Origin: VXPQ01 sp964608315
GTDB lineage: Bacteria; Bacteroidota; Rhodothermia; Rhodothermales; VXPQ01
Direction of reading: 5' to 3'
NCBI GenBank assembly: GCA_964608315.1
Contig: CAZSNF010000012.1
Span: 32,165-96,164, forward strand
Length of the DNA stretch: 64,000 bases
Position 1 is the first letter of the stretch, and every line of letters begins with the position of its first letter. This document shows, one piece after another, positions 34,817-44,279 of the stretch. The translations under genes and the position numbers were made by a program. Below the pieces are notes generated by a model, which ran no database searches, had not been told where the DNA came from, and was given only the letters and a program-made list of their open reading frames with translations.

Positions 34817-36484
34817 TTATTTGAGCAGGGACATCGTTTTCACGGCGACATGCTGCTCGGTTCGCAGGACGTACAGGTACGCGCCGCTGGCGAGGTCCGC
34901 CCCGTCGAGCGAAACACTGTACCGACCCGCGGGCTGTACGCCGTCTACCAGCGTACGGACCTGGCGGCCAAGCATGTCGTAGACCGCGAGCGAGATGTTC
35001 TGCGCCGTTGCCAGCGAGAATTCGATCGTCGTGGACGGATTGAACGGGTTCGGATAGTTCTGATCCAGCACGAACGCGTCGGGAATTTCTTCGCCGAGAG
35101 GTTCAACCGATGTGGGACCGCCCACGCTGGTCAGGATGCCCGCATCGGAGATAAAGGACCAGCCTGCAGCCCAGTTCACACTGCCGAAGGCCCCGACATA
35201 GTTCGTGGGAAGGAACCAGTCGTCAAGGTCGTCGTGGTTTGATCCTGTGAGCGCGGGGCTGCCCTCCGCCGGGCGGGGATCCAGGCCGCCGTCGTTCGTG
35301 CGGCTGACGCCGCGCAGCATCGGATCGACGATGCGGTTGCCTTGCGCCGCATCCTTCAGGTATGCAAGCTCCCAGTCGCTTCCGGCGATATCGTCCTTCC
35401 CGAACGTTCCGAAGATGTTGTAGGCCAGCACCAGATCGCCTGCTTCGAGCCGCGCGCGGCTGTCTTCACCCGAATCAAGGTCCTCAATATCCACGGCGCC
35501 GCCGTGGAAGTCGTGGAAGATCGAGTTGTAGTACTTGCCGCCCGCATTGTCCCGGATTTCAAGCGCGTCGTCGTTCTCGTCGTTTGTCGAGTTGGCGCCC
35601 GATCCGATATACGTGGCGTTGGAGATGACGGGTATGGCGTAGGGCTGCCCGTCTTCGGGATCCGTTCCGCCGTCATGCTCGCCGGCGCGGTCGCCGATGT
35701 CTGCGGCCTGAACGACGAACCAGAACTGTCCCTTGCCGCGGAAGCCTTCGTCGTAGTCCATGGCGTCGTCTCCGTTGAAGGCGGAGATGAGGTAGCGCGT
35801 GTTGGCCGTGCCGCCGAACCACTCGAATCCGTCGTCCTTGTTGTTGAAGACCTCAACATACTCGATGGTGGTGCCGGAGCCGACGCCGCCCATGGTGAGT
35901 CCGTTGATTTCGTTTCCTGCGCCGATGTCCGATCCGCCGTAACGGATGGAGACATAGCGGAAGACGCCGGAGTCGTCCTCGTCGTCGCATTCGACGCCGG
36001 AGCCGGAGCCTCCCGGATCGCAGCCGTAGAGGCCGCGTCCCTCGGTGACGGGTACGCCCTCGATGGCCGTTTCTCCCGGCGTAGAGTTCAGGCTGGCTTT
36101 GCCGAGAATGATGACGCCTCCCCATAGTCCGCGCGCATCGAGCGGCAGGTCGTCGGGATCGTTCACGTCATCGGCTTCGGCGGTGAAGATGATGGGGTGG
36201 TTGGCGGTGCCGTTGGCATGGATTTTTCCGCCTCGGGTCACGATGAGGGCGGAAGCGTTTGCCCCCGGGTTGGGTTTGCCCTTGACGATGGTGCCCGCCT
36301 CAATGGTAAGGGAGGCTTCGTTTTCGACGAAGACATGGCCGTCAAGGACATAGGTGTTGTCCGATGTCCAGGTGACGTCGCCTGTGATCGAACCCGTCAC
36401 ATCGACAAGTTCCTGGGCGGTTGCGGCCTGTGGGGCGGTGATGAGCAGCGCGAGGGCCGCAAGGGTAAGTAGCTTACGATACAT
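34817..36484 (-). CDS. Secreted beta-helix-like protein with type IX sorting tail
   Basis: 555 residues. A signal peptide ends near TATAQ (24). Residues 40-450 resemble right-handed beta-helix or repeat adhesins, with segments such as VFVENEASLTIEAGTIVKG and GLWGGVIILGKA, and are rich in Asp/Gly. The C-terminal 85 residues are a Por/T9SS-type sorting domain (NYPNPFNPSTTIEFSL ... YDMLGRQVRTLVDG ... LASGAYLYVL). Probably exported across the outer membrane and surface-bound. It follows the TonB receptor gene by 124 bp on the same strand, so the two may cooperate in uptake. The ligand is unknown. Confidence 0.85.
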   Translation of the reverse strand: MYRKLLTLAALALLITAPQAATAQELVDVTGSITGDVTWTSDNTYVLDGHVFVENEASLTIEAGTIVKGKPNPGANASALIVTRGGKIHANGTANHPIIFTAEADDVNDPDDLPLDARGLWGGVIILGKASLNSTPGETAIEGVPVTEGRGLYGCDPGGSGSGVECDDEDDSGVFRYVSIRYGGSDIGAGNEINGLTMGGVGSGTTIEYVEVFNNKDDGFEWFGGTANTRYLISAFNGDDAMDYDEGFRGKGQFWFVVQAADIGDRAGEHDGGTDPEDGQPYAIPVISNATYIGSGANSTNDENDDALEIRDNAGGKYYNSIFHDFHGGAVDIEDLDSGEDSRARLEAGDLVLAYNIFGTFGKDDIAGSDWELAYLKDAAQGNRIVDPMLRGVSRTNDGGLDPRPAEGSPALTGSNHDDLDDWFLPTNYVGAFGSVNWAAGWSFISDAGILTSVGGPTSVEPLGEEIPDAFVLDQNYPNPFNPSTTIEFSLATAQNISLAVYDMLGRQVRTLVDGVQPAGRYSVSLDGADLASGAYLYVLRTEQHVAVKTMSLLK

Positions 36485-36552
36485 GGATGAAGGTGAGTTC
36501 GGTTTAAAGGATGGAGGTTGTTAACGGTTTCGTAACATGGGCCCGAAACAGT

Positions 36553-36578
36553 GCGGGGCGACTCAAAGGCCGCCCCGC
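36553..36578 (-). promoter_or_regulatory. GC-rich stem-loop between the TonB receptor and beta-helix protein genes
   Basis: Arms GCGGGGCG and CGCCCCGC form a strong 8-bp stem with a 10-nt loop and no following T tract. In the 124-bp intercistronic gap it could stabilise the receptor mRNA 3' end or attenuate read-through into the downstream gene. Confidence 0.45.
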
Positions 36579-36608
36579 GCAGAGATTTCGGTATGTAGTT
36601 GTATCAGG

Positions 36609-39500
36609 TCAATCGAGTGCGTAGCTCAGGCCGAGCGAAAAGGATCGCCCGAAGGTATAGGATTCGGCAATGAAATCGGCGCCATTGAACGCATGGGAGA
36701 ACACCGTCTTCTGGTCCAGAAGATTTTTCACGGAGCCTTTGAGCCCGAAATTGAACCAGAGGTCTTGCTTGACCGTCAGGTCGACGATATGCCTCGGCTG
36801 TTCGAAGATGTTCGGCGTGCCTCCCGAGGCCACGCGGTCCAGCCGGGGGCCGAACACATTGTAGTATGCGCTGACCGTAGCGCCGATCTCCGGGTTGTCG
36901 TAGGTCAGGTCCACATTGATCATATACGGGGACTGGCCTTGCAGGGGGCGCGTGTCCGACGCGTTCGGTCGCAGGGCCCGGATAAGCTCCAGTTCGTTCG
37001 GCTCAATGGCCACCTGGGAGCGCACAAGCGAGACATTGGCCCCTGCCTGTACGAACCGCAGGAAGCCGGCCAACTGGTCCAGGTTTTTCCGGGCCTCGAT
37101 TTCCACGCCGTACACCGTGGCGTGATCGGTATTCTGGAATTGTATGTTCGGCGTGGACGCCGCCGCGCGCGGATTAATAGCTCGTTCGATCGGATTCCGG
37201 AAATATTTGTAGAAAGCGCTTGCGGCCAGAATCTCGCCCGGTCGCGCAAACCATTCCCAGCGCACGTCGTAGTTGTCGATGAGCGTACGTTCGATTTCCG
37301 GGTTGCCCAGATAGATGTAATCGCCGATGAAGCTGAACGAGGCGTAGGGCGCAAATTCGCGGAAGTTCGGGCGCGCCAGCGTCCGGCCTTGCGCCAACCG
37401 TACGTTCATGTTTTCCCGAACCTCGTACACCAGGTTCATGGAGGGCAAGATGTCCCGCGTGTCTATCACGCCCTGGGCCAGCGCACTGTCGGCGCTGGTC
37501 ACCACCATGTCCGTGGTTTCCGCGCGCAAGCCCCCGATGGCGCGCAGGTTGCGGGTCAGCGGCACGTCCAGCATTACGTAACCCGCAATGATGTCCTGGT
37601 CTCCGTCGTAGTTGCCCGCCGCCGCCGAGGCGTCGAAGATATAGTTGCCGAACCGGAAAAATCGTTCCGTGCTGGCGTCTTCCAGAATGCCAAGGTTCTC
37701 GGGTCCGAAGAAAGCGGACGGGTCTCCGTCGTAACGCAGTTTATCCTGCTGGAATTCGAAACGCCGTTCGCGGAAATCGCGGGTCTTGCGTTCGAAACTC
37801 CCGCCCGCCTTCACTTGCGCGGGCAATCCGTTCCACTGCCTGAACGGTGCGGACGCATCCAGCGCGCCGCTCTGCAGCGCTTCTTCCATGGTGCGAAAGT
37901 AGCGCGTTGGTACGGGGTACAGCGCCGGGCTGACAGAATAGGATGTTCTTGTTTCGCCGTCTCGTTCGGAGGTCGTGTAATGGTTCGTGAAGAACCGCAA
38001 GTCCGGCTCGTCCTGCACCGTGTTCGCCAGCGATCCTGTCCATTCGATTTTCAGTCCGTTGTCGCCGAAGAGCACATGCTCCCCGCGGGCCTGATAACTG
38101 TCCAGCTCCCGCGATACGTACTGAAGCGTACGGGTTTCGTACGTGGATCCTTCGTCGAAATCGCGCGGGAACGCGCCGAACTGGTAGCGCGCCGTGGATT
38201 CGCCGCTCCGGTTGTTCATGTAGTTGAAGCCCAGTTCGTGCTTCGGGTGCGGCTTGTAACTGGCGTTGATCAGCGTTCCCCATAGCACCTCGTCCGTACC
38301 GCGCTGGTCCGTAAACAGAAAATCATTGTTGAGTTCCCGGGCGGAAGAACTCGTAAGTGTGTACCGTCCGACGGAGCCGTCCCCATATTCCCGGACGTTC
38401 CGGCTGTAACTGATGCTGGCAATGACGCCGAGAGGCCTGCCGAATACCGGCAACTGGTTTCCGAGTGAGAAACTGTAGCTTTGGTTCACCGGGGCGGAAA
38501 GGCGGGTGGGGGCCATGACGCCATTGAATGCCCTCGAAAGCCGATCCAGTTCCTGCGCCGCTTCCTGACTCGTGAACGCATTGCCAATATTCGGAATGTC
38601 CAGATTCGGGTTGTTGAAAACCTCCGGCAAGGTGTGCGTCCCTCCGTTGTTGCCCAGCCACCCGGCGGAGCCCCCTTCATAGGAGAGAAAATCGCTGCCC
38701 GGTCCGATGTTGCCCTTGTAACTGATCGAGGTAGAGAACGAAACGGTAAAGTCGTCCGGGAAGGCCTTCGTCCCGATGTTCACCGATCCGCCGGAGAAAC
38801 TGCCCGGCTTGTCCGGGGTGAAGGTCTTCGATGTGACGATGTTGTCGAGCAGATTGGCCGGAAAAAGGTCCAGCGGTACGGAGTTCCGGTCCGGATCCGC
38901 ACTCGGCAACGTGGCGCCGTTGAGCTGCGTATTCATGTACCGGTCGCCGAGGCCCCGCACGTACACATACTTTCCGCCTACGACGGAGACTCCCGTTACC
39001 TTCTCCATGGCGTCTGCGGCGGTGGAGCTGCCCGACCGACCGATGGCCTCGGCGCTTATGGCGTCGCTTACGGCGGCGGCCTTCTGCCGCTGTTTCAGAA
39101 GGGAGGCCTCTGTGTTTTCAAGCGCGCGGGCCGCAATCACAATCTCCTCCAGACCAATGGCTTCCGGCGCAAGCGCCAAGTCAACGATGGCGGATTCTCC
39201 GTCCGCCACGACTACATCCGTAACGGTAACGCTCGTGTAGCCGATGTAGGAGAAAACAACGTTGTACGTTCCCGGCTCCACCGGTGTGATTGCGTAGTTT
39301 CCGTCCAGGTCGGTGATCGAGCCGACAAGCGTGCCTTCGATCAGGACATTGGCGCCTATGAGGGTTTCTCCGGTTTCGGAATCCACCACGGTACCGATAA
39401 TGGACCCTGGTTGCGCGGATTGCGCCGCGGCCGTTGAGGCAAGCAGCAAGGAGGCTCCGAGACAAGCGGCCAGTACAAGGCGCCTGTGTAATCGTAACAT
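36609..39500 (-). CDS. TonB-dependent outer-membrane receptor
   Basis: 963 residues from MLRLHRRLVLAACLG, with a signal peptide of about 27 residues. A carboxypeptidase-regulatory-like Ig domain (GSIIGTVVDSETGETLIGANVLIEG, about 33-120) is followed by a plug domain (TAADAMEKVTGVSVVGGKYVYVRGLGDRYMN) and a 22-strand barrel ending in the aromatic FSLGLSYALD. The start was moved from an ATG 31 codons upstream. A hairpin lies in its leader. Paired with the downstream secreted beta-helix protein; the import substrate is unknown. No SusD partner is present. Confidence 0.92.
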   Translation of the reverse strand: MLRLHRRLVLAACLGASLLLASTAAAQSAQPGSIIGTVVDSETGETLIGANVLIEGTLVGSITDLDGNYAITPVEPGTYNVVFSYIGYTSVTVTDVVVADGESAIVDLALAPEAIGLEEIVIAARALENTEASLLKQRQKAAAVSDAISAEAIGRSGSSTAADAMEKVTGVSVVGGKYVYVRGLGDRYMNTQLNGATLPSADPDRNSVPLDLFPANLLDNIVTSKTFTPDKPGSFSGGSVNIGTKAFPDDFTVSFSTSISYKGNIGPGSDFLSYEGGSAGWLGNNGGTHTLPEVFNNPNLDIPNIGNAFTSQEAAQELDRLSRAFNGVMAPTRLSAPVNQSYSFSLGNQLPVFGRPLGVIASISYSRNVREYGDGSVGRYTLTSSSARELNNDFLFTDQRGTDEVLWGTLINASYKPHPKHELGFNYMNNRSGESTARYQFGAFPRDFDEGSTYETRTLQYVSRELDSYQARGEHVLFGDNGLKIEWTGSLANTVQDEPDLRFFTNHYTTSERDGETRTSYSVSPALYPVPTRYFRTMEEALQSGALDASAPFRQWNGLPAQVKAGGSFERKTRDFRERRFEFQQDKLRYDGDPSAFFGPENLGILEDASTERFFRFGNYIFDASAAAGNYDGDQDIIAGYVMLDVPLTRNLRAIGGLRAETTDMVVTSADSALAQGVIDTRDILPSMNLVYEVRENMNVRLAQGRTLARPNFREFAPYASFSFIGDYIYLGNPEIERTLIDNYDVRWEWFARPGEILAASAFYKYFRNPIERAINPRAAASTPNIQFQNTDHATVYGVEIEARKNLDQLAGFLRFVQAGANVSLVRSQVAIEPNELELIRALRPNASDTRPLQGQSPYMINVDLTYDNPEIGATVSAYYNVFGPRLDRVASGGTPNIFEQPRHIVDLTVKQDLWFNFGLKGSVKNLLDQKTVFSHAFNGADFIAESYTFGRSFSLGLSYALD

Positions 39501-39545
39501 GTCGGCAAAAAAGCTGTATTTGGCAAGTGGCTCTTGTGCGAAGCG

Positions 39546-39567
39546 CGCCGTAACGTATCTTACGGCG
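39546..39567 (-). promoter_or_regulatory. Inverted repeat in the TonB receptor leader
   Basis: CGCCGTAA-CGTATC-TTACGGCG, an 8-bp perfect stem 46 bp upstream of the receptor ATG. The position suits an operator or an mRNA hairpin. No T tract follows in the gene's direction. Confidence 0.35.
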
Positions 39568-39689
39568 GGTGCGCTCAGTTCACGCCGAAACATACGTACG
39601 CCACATTACCAAAATGTTAAGGATGCGTCGTTGCGTGTTTTCTGCGCAAAAAAATTGTAATTCCTCAAGGGCTTCTCGAAAAAATCACA

Positions 39690-40892
39690 TTGTCCAACCC
39701 TTCTCGCCGGGATTCCCTGATCCTTTTCGCCCTTTGGTTAATGGTGTTTTCCGCCAGCAGCCAGGTCATCGTGATTTCGCCCATTTTGCCTCGCATCGCG
39801 GAGGCGTTGGCCGTAAAGGAATCGCTGCTCGGCACGCTGGTTACGTCCTATGCCGTGATGCTGGGCCTTTTCGCCCTGGTGACCGGCCCCATTTCCGACA
39901 AGATCGGGCGGCGCCGGATTTTGCTGACGGGGACCGGTTTCATGGCCGCGTGTTTGTATCTGCACGCGCTGGCCGATACGTATGCGTCCCTGCTTGCCGT
40001 GCGCGCGCTGGCGGGCATGGCGGGCGGTGCGCTGAGCGGAGCCGCCGTCGCGTATACAGGAGATTATTTCCCGTATGATCGGCGAGGATGGGCCAATGGA
40101 TGGGTAATGAGCGGGATTGCAGTCGGACAGGTGGTCGGCATTCCGCTCGGTACGCTTCTTGCAGAGTTCGGCGATTACCGGTGGCCGTTTCTGATGTTTG
40201 CGGTCACCATGACAGGCGCCTTCGCGTTGATATGGCGGGCGGTTCCACAGCCGGATGTGCAACGAGACGTTCGCCGTCTTTCTGTGGGGCGGGTCGTTTC
40301 GGATTATATAGCCCTTTGCCGCCGACCCGTGACGCGAAACGCCGCCATCGTCTATTTTCTGACGTTCCTCGGAGTGGGTCTGTATCTCGTGTATCTTCCG
40401 GCCTGGCTGGAGCGCGGCCTGAACGTGCGCGGGGAAGCCATTGCGGCGCTCTTTTTGTTCGGGGGACTGGCTCATGTGGTTGCGGGGCCCGCCGCCGGAA
40501 AACTGTCCGACCGCGTTGGCCGCAAGCCGCTCGTCATCTGGTCGTGCATCGGCCTGGCCATCGCAATGCCGTTGATGACCTGGCTGGCCACCAGCATGTG
40601 GATCGCCAGCGTACTGTTCACGGCGGCCATGTTGTTGCTTGCCCTGCGCATCAGCCCGCTCCAGTCGTTGCTGAGCGCCCTCGTTCCGTCCAGCAGCCGG
40701 GGCATGTTGATGAGCTTCGCGATTGCGTCGGGGCAAGTCGGGATCGGCATTAGCGGAGCGCTTGCCGGCCTGGCCTATGCCCGGTACGGTTACTGGAGCA
40801 ATACGCTTTTGGCCATCGTCGCCGTACTGGCCATGGGGATGATGGTGTGGCGCGGTTTGCCGGAGCCCGACAAAACGGCTCCCGCGCATTGA
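39690..40892 (+). CDS. MFS transporter
   Basis: A 400-residue integral membrane carrier of the major facilitator superfamily with about 12 hydrophobic helices. The helix 2-3 loop GPISDKIGRRRILLTG and its repeat in the second half GKLSDRVGRKPLVIW are the MFS signature. It resembles small-molecule efflux carriers. The start is a TTG (MSNPSRRDS) divergent from the TonB receptor; a later ATG would remove the first helix. The substrate cannot be deduced. Confidence 0.88.
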   Translation: MSNPSRRDSLILFALWLMVFSASSQVIVISPILPRIAEALAVKESLLGTLVTSYAVMLGLFALVTGPISDKIGRRRILLTGTGFMAACLYLHALADTYASLLAVRALAGMAGGALSGAAVAYTGDYFPYDRRGWANGWVMSGIAVGQVVGIPLGTLLAEFGDYRWPFLMFAVTMTGAFALIWRAVPQPDVQRDVRRLSVGRVVSDYIALCRRPVTRNAAIVYFLTFLGVGLYLVYLPAWLERGLNVRGEAIAALFLFGGLAHVVAGPAAGKLSDRVGRKPLVIWSCIGLAIAMPLMTWLATSMWIASVLFTAAMLLLALRISPLQSLLSALVPSSSRGMLMSFAIASGQVGIGISGALAGLAYARYGYWSNTLLAIVAVLAMGMMVWRGLPEPDKTAPAH

Positions 40893-40921
40893 CGCTCGCC
40901 TGCTGAACGCCGCCGCAAGCC

Positions 40922-41215
40922 ATGTCCCGATCCGGAACATACCGTCCCCTCGGCGAGGTCCTTGAAGCCCTTATCGACCGAATGAATATGCGAGCCCGCC
41001 TCGACGAGGCCACGGTGGTGGCTACGTGGCGGGAACTCGCCGGACCGTCTGCGGGCGACGTTATGGGCGCAGCCTGGGTGCAGGGCCGAACCCTTTTTGT
41101 CCGCATCACAAGCGCTGCCCGCCGCCAGGATATGCACCTGGAGCGATCAAGATGGCGGGATCGGCTCAACGAGCGACTGGGCTCGGCGCGCATCAAGGAA
41201 ATCGTATTCCGGTAA
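40922..41215 (+). CDS. DUF721 (DciA-like) protein
   Basis: 97 residues with the DUF721 fold pattern: PLGEVLEALIDRMNMRARLDEATVVATWRELAG then LFVRITSAARRQDMHLERSRW. Members called DciA load or assist the replicative helicase in bacteria without DnaC or DnaI. Because the window's DnaA lacks domain I, a DciA-type loader here would be functionally relevant, but that is inference. It lies 29 bp after the MFS gene and converges on fabF. Confidence 0.8.
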   Translation: MSRSGTYRPLGEVLEALIDRMNMRARLDEATVVATWRELAGPSAGDVMGAAWVQGRTLFVRITSAARRQDMHLERSRWRDRLNERLGSARIKEIVFR

Positions 41216-41224
41216 CGGCTCCGA

Positions 41225-42481
41225 TTATTCCTCGAATTTGCTGAACGCCACCGAGGTGTTGTGGCCGCCGAAACCGAACGCGTTGCTGGCGCCGACGCGC
41301 ACCGGGCGCGATTTCGGTTCGTTGAAGGCGTAGTCCAGATCGCACGCCGGATCGCTTTCCTCGAAATTGATCGTGGGCGGAATGCGGTCGTGCACGATCG
41401 CAAGGATGGTTGCGATGGCTTCCACCGCGCCCGCCGCGCCCAGCAAGTGGCCCGTCATGCTCTTGGTGGAGGACAGGGCCATGTCGTAGGCGTGCGCCCC
41501 GAACACTTGCTTGACGGCTTTCGTTTCCGCCACGTCGCCAAGGGGCGTGGATGTGCCGTGCATGTTCAGGTAATCCACTTCTTCTGCTTTCAGACCCGCG
41601 TCCCGCAAGAGCGAATACATGGCGAGCGCCGCCCCGCTTCCTTCCGGATCCGGGGCCGTCATATGGTGTGCGTCGGCGGACATGCCTACGCCGATAATTT
41701 CGGCGTGAATCCTCGCGCCCCGGTTTTGGGCGTGGCTCAGCTCTTCGAGGACGAGCGCCCCGGCGCCTTCGCCAAGGACGAATCCGTCGCGGCCGGCGTC
41801 GAAGGGACGGCTGGCTCCGGCGGGGTCGTCGTTTCGGGTAGAGAGCGCCCGGAGGGCATTGAATCCGCCTACGCCAAGTTCCGTAACGCTGGCTTCCGAG
41901 CCTCCCGAAAGCATCGCATCGGCTTGTCCTTGCCGAATCAGCATATAGGCGTCTCCGATGTTGTTATTGCCCGTGGCGCACGCCGAAACGATACAATAAT
42001 TCGGTCCCCGGAAACCATATTTCATCGAAATATGCCCGCTCGCAATGTCCGGGATCATCATCGGAATAAAGAACGGCGAGATGCGGCGCGGGCCTCTTTC
42101 GAGGTGAATCAATGTCTGGTCCTGGAAAGTTTGCAATCCGCCGATGCCGCTTCCGAAAACGACGCCGATGCGATCCTTGAGCGCTTGCGGGAGGTCTTCC
42201 CGGTCCAGGCAGGCATCGCGCACGGCCTGTTCTGCGGCAACCATGGCGAACTGGGCGAACCGGTCCAGCCGGTTCACCGCCTTGGACCCAAGGGCTTCTC
42301 TGGCGTCGAATCCCTTGAGTTCGCAAGCGAACTTCGTCGGAAAATCTTTTGTGTCGAACAAGGTAATGGGCGCCGCTCCGCTTTCGCCCCGCATCATAGC
42401 CTCCCAGAAGGCGTCTACGGAGTTTCCAAGCGGGGTCAGGGCGCCCATCCCCGTGATGACGACTCTGCGTTCTTTTGACAT
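41225..42481 (-). CDS. fabF: Beta-ketoacyl-ACP synthase II
   Basis: An elongating condensing enzyme with the triad C168 (SACATG), H308 (NMHGTSTPLGD) and H345 (KSMTGHLLGAAG), plus K340. The 418-residue product starts MSKERRVVITGMGALTPLG. It follows acpP by 24 bp, the usual acpP-fabF pair. Here the pair is separated by about 40 kb from the plsX-fabH-fabD-fabG cluster with which it is often contiguous. Confidence 0.96.
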   Translation of the reverse strand: MSKERRVVITGMGALTPLGNSVDAFWEAMMRGESGAAPITLFDTKDFPTKFACELKGFDAREALGSKAVNRLDRFAQFAMVAAEQAVRDACLDREDLPQALKDRIGVVFGSGIGGLQTFQDQTLIHLERGPRRISPFFIPMMIPDIASGHISMKYGFRGPNYCIVSACATGNNNIGDAYMLIRQGQADAMLSGGSEASVTELGVGGFNALRALSTRNDDPAGASRPFDAGRDGFVLGEGAGALVLEELSHAQNRGARIHAEIIGVGMSADAHHMTAPDPEGSGAALAMYSLLRDAGLKAEEVDYLNMHGTSTPLGDVAETKAVKQVFGAHAYDMALSSTKSMTGHLLGAAGAVEAIATILAIVHDRIPPTINFEESDPACDLDYAFNEPKSRPVRVGASNAFGFGGHNTSVAFSKFEE

Positions 42482-42505
42482 ACGGGGCACAGGCGTAGCG
42501 CGGCC

Positions 42506-42745
42506 TTACGAGACCTTTTCCTCAAGATAATTCACCGCATCGCCCACCGTTGCGATGGTTTCTGCGTCCTCGTCGGAAATGGTGATATCGAATTCCTTCT
42601 CGAACTCCATGATCAGCTCGACGGTGTCGAGCGAGTCGGCGCCAAGATCGTTTGTGAACGAGGCGTCGGAAACGACGTCGGATTCTTCCACGCCCAGTTT
42701 TTCCACGATGATAGACGTGACCTTTTCTGCGATCGGGTTCGCCAT
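42506..42745 (-). CDS. acpP: Acyl carrier protein
   Basis: A 79-residue acidic four-helix carrier; Ser38 in GADSLDTVEL is the phosphopantetheine site. It is co-transcribed with fabF. The leader extends into a 359-bp stretch shared with the divergent metK. Confidence 0.97.
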   Translation of the reverse strand: MANPIAEKVTSIIVEKLGVEESDVVSDASFTNDLGADSLDTVELIMEFEKEFDITISDEDAETIATVGDAVNYLEEKVS

Positions 42746-43021
42746 GATTCAAAACCTCCGGTAAAGTTGGTGAAAGGGGCCGCAGGGTTCCCGAAAAACG
42801 GGGAGGCGGCGTTGTTGCGGCGATTCGGTGAGAACCTTTTTGTCAGGAACGCCCGAAATTACGGCAAGGCGTTTGCATAAGCAACGCCCTTGTACACCCT
42901 TGCGCGCCGTCGGTTTTCATAAAAATAGACAGGAGACCCTTTCGGCGCGAATCTATCTTGCGCATTTTCCGTTGGATTACCCATTGAGGTTTTTCGGGGG
43001 AGGTTCTTCGGGGCCTGCCGC

Positions 43022-43096
43022 GCCGCTTCGTCATTCCTTGCCAGAACGCTCCTTGCAAGCCTCTGAGCCTTACGGACTTAATCAGGGTATCCTTAA
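43022..43096. mobile_element. Half copy of the miniature element, 8 bp upstream of metK
   Basis: About 75 bp, reverse orientation: GCTTCGTCATTCCTTGCCAG, then GCCTCTGAGCC, ending in CTTAATCAGGGTATCCTTAA at the tip. The other end is missing. Its tip is 8 bp from the metK ATG, so the native metK leader must be displaced or very short. The other 276 bp between acpP and this fragment show no gene and no recognisable SAM riboswitch. Confidence 0.75.
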
Positions 43097-43104
43097 TCTG
43101 TCGC

Positions 43105-44256
43105 ATGTCGTATCTCTTTACTTCCGAATCCGTATCCGAAGGCCATCCCGACAAAGTGGCCGACCAGATATCCGACGCCGTGCTGGACGCTGCGCTAACC
43201 GGCGATCCGTACAGTCGCGTCGCGGTCGAGACCCTCGTGACGACGGGTCTCGTACTCGTGGCAGGAGAAATGACGACCAAAACCTATGTAGACGTCGAGA
43301 AAATCGTTCGGCAGACGATACGGGAAATTGGATACATGGACCCCGCGCTGCGGTTCGATGCGGAATCGTGCGCCGTGCTTACGTCTATTCACGAACAGAG
43401 CGGAGATATCGGACAGGGCGTCGATACGGGAGGCGCCGGCGATCAGGGCATCATGTTCGGCTACGCCTGCCGCGAATCGGAAAACCTGATGCCGCTTCCG
43501 ATCACGTATGCGCACAAGCTGGTCCGCGAACTGGCGCGCATTCGCAAGGAAGAAAACATCATGCCGTATTTGCGTCCGGATGCGAAGAGTCAGGTGACCA
43601 TTGAGTACGAAGACGATCGGCGTACGCCGCGACGCATCCACACGGTGGTCGTTTCGACGCAGCACAGCGAAGACGTCGGACAAGCCGGGATCGAAGCCGA
43701 TGTGCGCAGCCGGCTGTTGCCGAGGGTGATCGATGCGGAGCTGCTGGACGAAGACTGCATTTTGCATGTGAATCCCACAGGCCGGTTCGTACTGGGCGGA
43801 CCCCATGCCGATGCGGGGCTTACGGGCCGCAAGATTATCGTAGATACGTATGGCGGAAAGGGCGCCCACGGCGGAGGGGCCTTCAGCGGAAAGGACGCTT
43901 CCAAGGTGGATCGCTCCGGGGCCTATGCGGCCAGACATATAGCGAAAAACATTGTGCAGGCGCATCTTGCGGAAGAGGTGGAAGTACAAATATCCTATGC
44001 GATCGGCGTCGAGGAACCGGTTTCCGTCGCCGTAGACACGAAAGGCACGGGCCATGCGCTGGCCGACCGGGAACTGGCTGTGATCGTTCTTGAGATGTTC
44101 GACTTGCGACCGAAAGCGATCATAGAACGCTTCGATTTGCGCAAGCCGCAGTTTCTCCGCACGGCGGCGTACGGACATTTTGGACGTTCCGGATTTGCAT
44201 GGGAGGAAACGGATTGCGTCGATATGCTCAAAGACGCCGCGGGCGTGGGCGCGTAG
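43105..44256 (+). CDS. metK: S-adenosylmethionine synthetase
   Basis: Makes SAM from methionine and ATP. SESVSEGHPDKVADQISDAVLD (7-28), the GAGDQGIMFGYA hexapeptide, the P-loop-like GGAFSGKDASKVDRSGAYAAR and the DIGAGDQG-type acidic loops are conserved. At 383 residues the length is normal. Together with ahcY nearby it supports the methyl cycle. The complete miniature element follows 23 bp after the stop. Confidence 0.97.
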   Translation: MSYLFTSESVSEGHPDKVADQISDAVLDAALTGDPYSRVAVETLVTTGLVLVAGEMTTKTYVDVEKIVRQTIREIGYMDPALRFDAESCAVLTSIHEQSGDIGQGVDTGGAGDQGIMFGYACRESENLMPLPITYAHKLVRELARIRKEENIMPYLRPDAKSQVTIEYEDDRRTPRRIHTVVVSTQHSEDVGQAGIEADVRSRLLPRVIDAELLDEDCILHVNPTGRFVLGGPHADAGLTGRKIIVDTYGGKGAHGGGAFSGKDASKVDRSGAYAARHIAKNIVQAHLAEEVEVQISYAIGVEEPVSVAVDTKGTGHALADRELAVIVLEMFDLRPKAIIERFDLRKPQFLRTAAYGHFGRSGFAWEETDCVDMLKDAAGVGA

Positions 44257-44279
44257 CCCGTTTCCGCGCGCGTTTTCCG

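Noticed and set aside
42746..43104. SAM riboswitch upstream of metK
   Set aside because: No matching pseudoknot or conserved core was found; the 75 bp nearest the gene are a mobile-element remnant.
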